DNA of 64,000 nucleotides. Origin: Eretmocerus hayati (lineage: Eukaryota > Arthropoda > Insecta > Hymenoptera > Aphelinidae). Positions 31,950-41,459 of the stretch are shown here, one piece after another. Each line of letters starts with the position of its first letter. Position 1 is the stretch's first letter. Below the pieces are notes generated by a model. It saw only the letters and a program-made list of their open reading frames with translations, was not told the DNA's origin and searched no databases. The stretch is taken from assembly GCA_029851415.1 (NCBI GenBank), contig CM056744.1, positions 66,954,172 through 67,018,171 of the forward strand, in the 5' to 3' direction. The translations under genes and the position numbers were made by a program.

Positions 31950-33897
31950 CTTGATACCGAGGAGACATAAATACTGTCAACCAGTGGATCTCGAATAACT
32001 CATCTTTGTCATCAAAATTCTCATCTCAAAATTGAAACCAGCTATCCTCGTCGCACGAATCTGTCCGTACACGTGATTACGAATCAGATTCGGTTATCAT
32101 TTTCAGGTTCTGAACAATAGACCCGCGGGAATTTAGACACAAATCAATGAAAGAAATAGCTTTTTCCAAGATCGAAAGCCGATGATATTCTGACGATATC
32201 TTGACCGAGGAGACATCAATACTGTCAATCAGTGGATCTCGAATAACTCATCCTTGTCATCAAAATTCTCATCTCAAAATTGAAACCAGCTATCTTTGTC
32301 GCACGAATCTGTCCGTACACTTGATTACGAATCAGAATCGGGTAACATTTTTAGGTTCTGATCAAAATTCTGGCGAGTTTTTTGATACAAATGTATGAGA
32401 GAAACAGCCTTGTTCCGATGTCAATGAAAGATGAGATTTCGACGATGTCGAGATACTGAGGCAACATGAATAGTCACAATCAGTGGATCTCGAAAAATTC
32501 ATTTTTGTCATCAAAATTCTTATCTCAAAATTGGAATCACCTATCTTCGTCGCACGAATCTGTCCGTACACTTAATTACGAATCAGAGTCGGGTATCATT
32601 TTCAGGTTCTGATCAATAGACCCGCGGGAATTCGGACACAAATCAATGAAAGGAATAGCTTTTTCCAAGATCGAAAGCCGATGATATTCTGACGATATCT
32701 TGACCGAGGAGACATGAATACTGTCAATCAGTGGATCTCGAATAACTCATCTTTGTCATCAAAATTCTCATCTCAAAATTGAAACCAGCTATCTTTGTCG
32801 CACGAATCTGTCCGTACACTTGATTACGAATCAGAATCGGGTAACATTTTCATGTTCTGATCAAAATTCTGGCGAGTTTTTTAATACAAATGTATGAGAG
32901 AAACAGCCTTGTTCCGATGTCAATGAAAGATGAGATTTTGACGATGTCGAGATACTGAGGCAACATGAATAGTCACAATCAGTGGATCTCGAAAAACTCA
33001 TCTTTGTCATCAAAATTCTTATCTCAAAATTGGAATCACCTATCTTCGTCGCACGAATCTGTCCGTACACTTGATTACGAATCAGAGTCGGGTATCATTT
33101 TCAGGTTCTGATCAATAGACCCGCGGGAATTTGGACACAAATCAATGAAAGAAATAGCTTCTTTCAAGATCGAAAGCCGATGATATTCTGACGATATCTT
33201 GACCGAGGAGACATGAATACTGTCAATCAGTGGATCTCGAATAACTTATCTTTGTCATCAAAATTCTCATCTCAAAATTGGAACCAGCTATCTTTGTCGC
33301 ACGAATCTGTCCGTACACTTGATGACGAATCAGAATCGGGTAACATTTTCATGTTCTGATCGAAATTCTGGCGTGTTTTTTAATACAAATGTATGAGAGA
33401 AACAGCCTTGTTCCGATGTCAATGAAAGATGAGATTTTGACGATGTCGAGATACTGAGGCAACATGAATAGTCACAATCAGTGGATCTCGAAAAACTCAT
33501 CTTTGTCATCAAAATTCTTATCTCAAAAGTGGAATCACCTATCTTCGTCGCACGAATCTGTCCGTACACTTGATTACGAATCAGAGTCGGGTATCATTTT
33601 CAGGTTCTGATCAATAGACCCGCGGGAATTTGGACACAAATCAATGAAAGAAATAGCTTCTTTCAAGATCGAAAGCCGATGATATTCTGACGATATCTTG
33701 ACCGAGGAGACATGAATACTGTCAATCAGTGGATCTCGAATAACTCATCTTTGTCATCAAAATTCTCATCTCAAAATTGAAACCAGCTATCTTTGTCGCA
33801 CGAATCTGTCCGTACACTTGATTATGAATCAGAATCGGGTAACATTTTTATGTTCTGATTAAAAGTCTCGCGAGAATTTGAACACATATGTATGAGA
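31950..33897 (+). repeat. Dimeric satellite in left arm (~250-bp monomers, 499-bp unit)
   Basis: CAGTGGATCTCGAA blocks recur near 31,980, 32,226, 32,480, 32,729, 32,979, 33,228, 33,478 and 33,727. Two monomer types alternate: A (GAATACTGTCAATCAGTGG) and B (GAATAGTCACAATCAGTGG), after two consecutive A units at the outer edge. A-B pairs repeat every 499 bp with very little divergence. Confidence 0.9.
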
Positions 33898-33984
33898 TCC
33901 ACTGATTGGCAGTATTCATGTGAGCTCAGTATCACGATATCGCCAGAATCTTTTTTTTCATTAACATTGGAACAAGGCTGTTTC
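33898..33984. repeat. Centre of palindrome
   Basis: 87 bp between the arms, itself a diverged monomer piece in the right-arm orientation (TCCACTGATTGGCAG, TATCACGATATCG). It shows where the orientation of the array flips. Confidence 0.75.
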
Positions 33985-36930
33985 TCTCATACATTTGTGT
34001 TCAAATTCTCGCGAGACTTTTAATCAGAACATAAAAATGTTACCCAAATCTGAAGCGTATTTGAGTGTCCGGACAGATTCGTGCGACAAAGATAGCTGGT
34101 TTCAATTTTGAGATGAGAATTTTGATGACAAAGATGAGTTATTCGAGATCCACTGATTGACAGTATTCATGTCTCCTCGGTCAAGATATCGTCAGAATAT
34201 CATCGGTTTTCGATCTTGAAAAAAGCTATTTCTTTCATTGATTTGTGTCCAAATTCCCACGGGTCTATTGATCAGAACCTGAAAATGATACCCGACTCTG
34301 ATTCGTAATCAAGTGTACGGACAGATTCGTGCAACGAAGATAGGTGATTCCAATTTTGAGATAAGAATTTTGATGACAAAGATGAGTTTTTCGAGATCCA
34401 CTGATTGTGGCTATTCATGTTGCCTCAGTATCTCGACATCGTCAAAATCTCATCTTTCATTGACATCGGAACAAGGCTGTTTCTCTCATACATTTGTATT
34501 AAAAAACACGCCAGAATTTCGATCAGAACATGAAAATGTTACCCGATTCTGATTCGTCATCAAGTGTACGGACAGATTCGTGCGACAAAGATAGCTGGTT
34601 TCAATTTTGAGATGAGAATTTTGATGACAAAGATAAGTTATTCGAGATCCACTGATTGACAGTATTCATGTCTCCTCGGTCAAGATATCGTCAGAATATC
34701 ATCGGCTTTCGATCTTGAAAGAAGCTATTTCTTTCATTGATTTGTGTCCAAATTCCCGCGGGTCTATTGATCAGAACCTGAAAATGATACCCGACTCTGA
34801 TTCGTAATCAAGTGTACGGACAGATTCGTGCGACGAAGATAGGTGATTCCAATTTTGAGATAAGAATTTTGATGACAAAGATGAGTTTTTCGAGATCCAC
34901 TGATTGTGACTATTCATGTTGCCTCAGTATCTCGACATCGTCAAAATCTCATCTTTCATTGACATCGGAACAAGGCTGTTTCTCTCATACATTTGTATTA
35001 AAAAACTCGCCAGAATTTTGATCAGAACATAAAAATGTTACCCGATTCTGATTCGTAATCAAGTGTACGGACAGATTTGTGCGACAAAGATGGCTGGTTT
35101 CAATTTTGAGATGAGAATTTTGATGACAAAGATGAGTTATTCGAGATCCACTGATTGACAGTATTCATGTCTCCTCGGTCAAGATATCGTCAGAATATCA
35201 TCGGTTTTCGATCTTGAAAAAAGCTATTTCTTTCATTGATTTGTGTCCAAATTCCCACGGGTCTATTGATCAGAACCTGAAAATGATACCCGACTCTGAT
35301 TCGTAATCAAGTGTACGGACAGATTCGTGCAACGAAGATAGGTGATTCCAATTTTGAGATAAGAATTTTGATGACAAAGATGAGTTTTTCGAGATCCACT
35401 GATTGTGACTATTCATGTTGCCTCAGTATCTCGACATCGTCAAAATCTCATCTTTCATTGACATCGGAACAAGGCTGTTTCTCTCATACATTTGTATTAA
35501 AAAACACGCCAGAATTTCGATCAGAACATGAAAATGTTACCCGATTCTGATTCGTCATCAAGTGTACGGACAGATTCGTGCGACAAAGATAGCTGGTTTC
35601 AATTTTGAGATGAGAATTTTGATGACAAAGATAAGTTATTCGAGATCCACTGATTGACAGTATTCATGTCTCCTCGGTCAAGATATCGTCAGAATATCAT
35701 CGGCTTTCGATCTTGAAAGAAGCTATTTCTTTCATTGATTTGTGTCCAAATTCCCGCGGGTCTATTGATCAGAACCTGAAAATGATACCCGACTCTGATT
35801 CGTAATCAAGTGTACGGACAGATTCGTGCGACGAAGATAGGTGATTCCAATTTTGAGATAAGAATTTTGATGACAAAGATGAGTTTTTCGAGATCCACTG
35901 ATTGTGACTATTCATGTTGCCTCAGTATCTCGACATCGTCAAAATCTCATCTTTCATTGACATCGGAACAAGGCTGTTTCTCTCATACATTTGTATTAAA
36001 AAACTCGCCAGAATTTTGATCAGAACATAAAAATGTTACCCGATTCTGATTCGTTATCAAGTGTACGGACAGATTCGTGCGACAAAGATAGCTGGTTTCA
36101 ATTTTGAGATGAGAATTTTGATGACAAAGATGAGTTATTCGAGATCCACTGATTGACAGTATTCATGTCTCCTCGGTCAAGATATCGTCAGAATATCATC
36201 GGCTTTCGATCTTGGAAAAAGCTATTCCTTTCATTGATTTGTGTCCGAATTCCCGCGGGTCTATTGATCAGAACCTGAATATGATACCCGACTCTGATTC
36301 GTAATTAAGTGTACGGACAGATTCGTGCGACGAAGATAGGTGATTCCAATTTTGAGATAAGAATTTTGATGACAAAGATGAATTTTTCGAGATCCACTGA
36401 TTGTGACTATTCATGTTGCCTCAGTATCTCGACATCGTCGAAATCTCATCCTTCATCGACATCGGAACAAGGCTGTTTCTCTCATACATTTGTATCAAAA
36501 AACTCGCCAGAATTTTGATCAGAACCTAAAAATGTTACCCGATTCTGATTCGTAATCAAGTGTACGGACAGATTCGTGCGACAAAGATAGCTGGTTTCAA
36601 TTTTGAGATGAGAATTTTGATGACAAGGATGAGTTATTCGAGATCCACTGATTGACAGTATTGATGTCTCCTCGGTCAAGATATCGTCAGAATATCATCG
36701 GCTTTCGATCTTGGAAAAAGCTATTTCTTTCATTGATTTGTGTCTAAATTCCCGCGGGTCTATTGATCAGAACCTGAAAATGATAACCGAATCTGATTCG
36801 TAATCAAGTGTACGGACAGATTCGTGCGACGAGGATAGGTGATTCCAATTTTGAGATGAGAATTTTGATGACAAAGATGAGTTATTCGAGATCCACTGGT
36901 TGACAGTATTTATGTCTCCTCGGTATCAAG
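33985..36930 (-). repeat. Dimeric satellite in right arm (~250-bp monomers, 499-bp unit)
   Basis: The inverted landmark GATCCACTGATTG recurs near 34,149, 34,398, 34,648, 34,897, 35,147, 35,396, 35,646, 35,895, 36,145, 36,394 and 36,645, with a last A unit near 36,890. That makes 12 monomers. A 69-79 residue frame recurs every 499 bp only because the repeat does. Confidence 0.9.
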
Positions 36931-37309
36931 ATATCGTCAGAATCTCATCGGCTATGTATGTCGAGGGAATCTATTTCTATCATAAATTTGTACTCAAATT
37001 CCCACGAGACTCTTCCTTAGAACATCCAGATAATACCTGAATCTGATTCGTATTTGACTGTAGAGACAGATTCGATCGGAAAAAATAACCGACCTGCATC
37101 TTTTTGATGAGAAATTTGATGACAAATATGATAGACTGGTGAGTGATGACTAAAACATTTGTAAAGGTTATGTTGTCATATCGGCACCTGCTCCGCGTCA
37201 TATGTCAAACGATGCTTCTTCAGCGAAGAATTCGACACAAAGTCCTTTAAAATAAATTCAAACACCCAGCATTACTCTGACAATGTCCCGCCCGTGCGAT
37301 CTCGCTGAA

Positions 37310-38312
37310 TGTTTCGTTGGTCCGTAGGGCTCCAGCGAGGTAACTACACTAATGTGTAGAGGGCATTTTCCTAAAAATTTTCCACCCTAGGTGGGCATTG
37401 TGCGTTTGTTTAAACTGGAGCTATGCATTTTTTAAATAATTATTTTTGAGGTCGTATATTTCCGTCGTGCTCGAGTGCCCACCATATGTTTATTTGGAAG
37501 CTTCTTCAGCGTAGATTGGAATAACGTCGAGGTAGGCATTCTAGGTTTATCCAAAATTGGAAAATTTGAGGGGTAAAAGGTCGATTTTTGTTTATAAAGG
37601 GATAACATGACGATTTTTCGCCAAAAACTCAAAAACAATGTGCTTCATCGGAATTTTAAAAGGATACTTTTTTGTTCATCTTCCTGAGATCTTTCAATTT
37701 GTATAATTGTGTTTTTTCTCAGAAATACGTCATTTCTGAGGAAAAACAGAAGAATACAGATTGAAAGACCTCAGGAAGATGAATAAAAAAGTATTCCTGT
37801 AAAATTTCGATAAAGCGCATCATTCTCGAGTTACACGCCAAGATAGGTACGAAACCCCCGTTTCCACATCTTGCAAGGCCAGTATCTCAGAAATGACGCA
37901 TTTCTGAGAAAAAACACCAGAATACAAATTGAAAGATCTTAGAAAGATGAACAGAAAAGTATCCCTGTAAAATTTCGATTAAGCACATCGTTTTTGAGTT
38001 TTTGGCGAAAAATCGTCATTTTACCCCTTTATCAACAAAAATCGACCTTTTACCCCTCAAATTTTCCAATTTTGAACAGACCTAGAATTCCCACGTCGAC
38101 GTCATTCCAATCTACGCTGAAGAAGCTTCCAAATAAACATATGGTGAGCACTGGAGCACGACGGACATATACGACCTCAAAATTAATTATTTAAAAAATT
38201 CATAGCTCCGGTTTGAACAAACGCACAATGCCCACCTAGGGTGGAAAATTCTTAGGAAAATGCCCTCTACACATTGGTGTAGTCACCTCGCTGGAGCCCT
38301 ACGGACCAACAA
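37310..38312. repeat. Inner inverted repeat of the right arm
   Basis: Mirror of 30,566-31,568, with the same two modules and centre. Confidence 0.85.
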
Positions 38313-38936
38313 AAGGTCCACCGGAGACCGGACTATAACGTAGAAATCTAACTAACAAAACATTTGTTGGACTAACAACACATCCGTTTGTGAAACCCTT
38401 CATTTGTGATATTCACAAATTCATTTGTAAATATAACAAATTCAAGAGCCAACAAACGGGCGTTTGTGAATCCAACAAACTATTTTTTTCCGTGTAGCTA
38501 TAACGATTTGAGATAGGGTTAGAAATTAGTAAATGTAAACATACAGGTTGACCGAAAACAAATCCCCCAGGGAATACTAACCTTCACGACGCTTCCGGCA
38601 GAATCCACCCGCCATGACTGGAAAATTCAAATTTTTGGTATTTTTGGATCCTTGACAATCGATTTTGGATAATCCAAAAAATACCACTCGACTCATCCCA
38701 TATCCAAAATTCCACGATCTTCACGATCCCACCACCCAAATGTATTTTTTCGCATTTTTTGGAAAAAAATTTTCCAATTCGCATCGAATTTTCCATTTCC
38801 TGAATTTGTTCACCTCACCTTCCAAGACAAACGGTTGAACCATTCAAAAATCATTCTCGATCGAATTTGTACCCCGCGAGGAAAAAAAATGCCAAGGTGC
38901 GTCCACCATAGATGGGTCATACGATATATATATATA

Positions 38937-38985
38937 CTAGGGGGGGGGGCAAACCCCCCTGCTCGCTCCGCTCGCCAACCCCCAC
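38937..38985 (+). repeat. G-run/C-run hairpin next to the palindrome
   Basis: A run of ten G, then CAAA, then a run of C (about 38,940-38,960) can form a GC-only hairpin or a quadruplex. It is followed by CTCGCTCCGCTCGCC. It is sharply unlike the AT-rich surroundings and touches the outer edge of the right arm. Confidence 0.6.
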
Positions 38986-40056
38986 GCAACCTACTTACTC
39001 CTCCAATAGTTCTGAAACATTGAAAAATCGAATTATTGATTTTAGCAAATCCTTATTTCGATGAATCTAACCTGAATTGAGTGAACAGTATCTTTCTGCT
39101 TGTTTCTTTTGAATGATTAATATCCACAACGACTTTTCTGCTTCGACTTCTTTCCACTATTTTTCTCAGCTATAAATATGGAAATCATCACACAAATAGA
39201 AAGTACTCATTATTTCTAAAATATCTGAGAACAATCGACTGTCTAAATATAGAATATAAAACTATTCATAAACAGTCTGTTATTCACTTCTTTCAGGATC
39301 AAAGTACACTGAAAATACTGTACTTTTAGTTCCCTGAATATGTACAGATACAAACAGTGACTTCATCGGTTGATTGATGATGAACTTCTACATATTCGTT
39401 CTGAGAAGTTAACTGTTTCTATTGTGATTAAGCACAAAATTTTGGAAAGATCATAATAGAGGTTAGTTCTTCGTATAATTGATTTGAATTTATAATCTAC
39501 CAAATTGTATTGATTCGAAAATGATCATATATTGAACGATATTATATGAAACTGTCAATAACCCATGTTCTATTTACTTCTTACAGCATCAACACTCAGA
39601 ATTCTGTCACTGTAGTCCCCAGAAATCTATATCAGTGATTCCGTTGGAAGTGTGATTATCCGTGTTCCAAGTTCCCCAAAGTTTCTGAGGGTTTGAATAT
39701 GCATTATAACAATTTCCTGGGGTGTATTCTATTGGTGCGCAACTATGTCGATGGTTTTTGAGTCGATTCTAACGACCCCGTAATTTGTAAAGCCTCATAA
39801 AGGGCCGAAATGTCAATTCCGTCCCCTGTAGAAAACCCACGTTTGATTTTGCATTCACTGCAAGGCATATTCAGAGTCGAATACCCTCATTTGTAGCTAT
39901 GCACTTCAATCTGTAATACTCCAAACAACATATCCCACCACTTTGTGAGTCAAAATTACTCGCTTAGTTCGCGCACGAACATCCGAAATTTTGAAGACGG
40001 ATTTGTACCGAGACTGCTCGCACAACACTAATTAGGTCAGCAAAGTTCTCGATGGT
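38986..40056. other. AT-rich non-coding DNA in element B
   Basis: No ORF or repeat is recognised, except one GTCAATTCCGTCCCC copy at 39,812-39,826. Confidence 0.45.
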
Positions 40057-40371
40057 CTATTGAGCCTTCCTAACCAATATGGTTGATTTCCAGATACCCA
40101 AATACACCGAATTCTTGAGCGACATGAACCGGAAAATCGAATCCGCGGCCGAGTGCACCATATAAACGTGTTTTCCAATTGGCGTACAAAATTTTCGGTC
40201 AATTCCGTCCCCATGTTGTGCTCCTACCCAACGCGCTATATCGCTTTGTGGAACACATTTTCTTGGAGTATTTGGTTGCATTGGATCGAATTTATGCGGG
40301 AAAGAGTCTCCGATTAGTTGGCGAGCCGTGAGAATATTTCTGAGGCGAAATGTCAATTCCGTCCCCGTCAA
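40057..40371 (-). CDS. Unknown small ORF, possible protein remnant
   Basis: 104 codons, composition like real protein (balanced W, H, C and aromatic content), no known motif. Two of the five GTCAATTCCGTCCCC copies fall inside it in different frames. It overlaps the start of the 423-bp duplication. Could be a fragment of a captured gene or chance; I do not assign a function. Confidence 0.2.
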   Translation of the reverse strand: MTGTELTFRLRNILTARQLIGDSFPHKFDPMQPNTPRKCVPQSDIARWVGAQHGDGIDRKFCTPIGKHVYMVHSAADSIFRFMSLKNSVYLGIWKSTILVRKAQ

Positions 40372-41101
40372 TTCCGTCCCCTTTACGACCTCGTTGAACT
40401 CGATATATCTTTGTCCGGCTTCAATTTTGAGCTACGTAGCTCTATGTCATTCTTTTTCGTGCCAAAACAAGTGAGAACCAACTGCAACAACCCATTAAAA
40501 CCCATTGAAAGAATGTGCGAAACATGTGATTTTTAACATTTGAATTCATCCAGTTGGAGAAGGAATAGAAGATTGATGGATTCGATGTAAACTTTTTTTT
40601 TACTCTAGAGGAAGAAGGTAGGAACTATACTGCTCAGAGATGTTACGTTGGGCCCTCTCAACCACCTAGCATATGACAACAGTGATATGCTAGTTTGGTT
40701 GCATTGGATCGAATTTATGCGGGAAAGAGTCTCCGGTTAGTTGGCGAGCCGTGAGAATATTTCTGAGGCGAAATGTCAATTCCGTCCCCTTTACGACCTC
40801 GTTGAACTCGATATATCTTTGTCCGGCTTCAATTTTGAGCTACGTAGCTCTATGTCATTCTTTTTCGTGCCAGAACGAGTGGAAACTAACTGCAACGACC
40901 CATTAAAACCCATTGAAAGAATGTGCAAAACATGTGATTTTTAACATTTGAATCCATCCAGTTGGAAAAGGAATAGAAGATTGATGGATTCGATGTAAAC
41001 TTTTCTTTTACTCAAGAGGAAGAAGGTAGGAACTATACTGCTCAGAGATGTTACGTTGGGCCCTCTCAACCACCTAGCATATGACAACAGTGATATACTA
41101 G
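40271..41101 (+). repeat. ~423-bp tandem duplication
   Basis: TTTGGTTGCATTGGATCG at 40,271 recurs at 40,694, and the two copies run almost identically to CAACAGTGATATGCTAG (40,693) and CAACAGTGATATACTAG (41,101). The second copy lacks a 15-bp repeat of GTCAATTCCGTCCCC and a few scattered bases. Each copy ends in a hairpin. Confidence 0.9.
40674..40693 (+). repeat. Terminal hairpin of first duplicate
   Basis: Ends in ATATGCTAG, complementary to the CTAGCATAT about ten bases upstream (starting near 40,665). The 9-bp stem is perfect and the copy ends in CTAG. Confidence 0.65.
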
Positions 41102-41107
41102 GTGGAT
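41078..41107 (+). repeat. Terminal hairpin of second duplicate
   Basis: CCACCTAG-c-ATAT and ATAT-a-CTAGGTGG pair with one mismatch, about 10 nt apart. A related CCACCTA/TAGGTGG stem is at 7873-7904. Confidence 0.65.
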
Positions 41108-41123
41108 GAGAAAAGAATAGTGG

Positions 41124-41455
41124 AGCTAAGCGGCAATCAGTGGACTTCAGTGGTAGTCAGTGGACCTTAGTGGATTTCGGTGGAGCTCGGTGGAGGTCAA
41201 TGGAGTTCGGTGGAAATCAGTGGAAGTGACACAAATGGAAGGTAAAATAAGGGAATTTATTGAGTGGATGTCTGAGGGGCTCAGTGGGGCTCGGTGGATG
41301 TCGAAGGGGATAGGGAGGAGTCGGCGGGGGTCAGTGGCGATCTGCGGGATTCAGTGGAGGTCAGTGAAGGTCAGTGGAGGAAGTGGAGGTCAGTGGAGTT
41401 AAATGGAGTTCTGTGGAAGTCAGTGGACGTTAATGGATCTCGGTGGACCTTCTCC
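41124..41455 (+). repeat. 10-bp minisatellite (GTGGAGGTCA)
   Basis: About 25-30 loose copies of (G/A)GTCAGTGGA or GTGGAGGTCA, with an interruption at about 41,228-41,270. Any reading frame through it is an effect of the repeat. Confidence 0.75.
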
Positions 41456-41459
41456 CTTA

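Larger units (their letters stand above)
29949..33897 (+). repeat. Left arm of palindrome
   Basis: Order from the edge: unique ~600 bp, module M1 (30,566-30,988), ~150-bp centre, inverted module M2 (31,138-31,568), ~390 bp, then 8 satellite monomers. Small hairpin-forming motifs occur near 30,413-30,428 (ACAAACG-cc-CGTTTGT). Confidence 0.85.
29949..38931. mobile_element. ~9-kb foldback-like palindrome
   Basis: A left arm 29,949-33,897 (3949 bp) and a right arm 33,985-38,931 (4947 bp) are inverted copies joined by an 87-bp spacer. Outer ends read ATATATATCGTATGACCC and its complement. The arms are nearly identical outside the satellite; short ORFs at mirrored places encode identical or almost identical peptides. 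The arm lengths differ by 998 bp, exactly two 499-bp satellite units. No transposase is encoded. A Foldback/Galileo-like transposon has this form (long arms with inner tandem repeats), but an inverted duplication is also possible. A target-site duplication cannot be read because both edges lie in AT repeats. Confidence 0.85.
33985..38931 (-). repeat. Right arm of palindrome
   Basis: Mirror image of the left arm, with 12 satellite monomers in place of 8. The modules lie at about 37,310-37,740 and 37,890-38,312. Confidence 0.85.

Noticed and set aside
34313..36518. A 69-79 residue frame recurring every 499 bp, with mirrored copies in the left arm
   Set aside because: The recurrence is explained fully by the satellite. 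The peptide has no motif and no sign of selection can be read from near-identical copies.
31950..36930. CRISPR-like array
   Set aside because: The regular spacing reflects a satellite with homogeneous units; there are no short repeats with unique spacers and the window is eukaryotic.
29949..38931. Palindrome as a pure assembly or read turn-around artefact
   Set aside because: An artefact should give equal arms. The arms differ by two satellite units and by scattered substitutions, and the outer flanks are different. The possibility is kept only as a refutation test.
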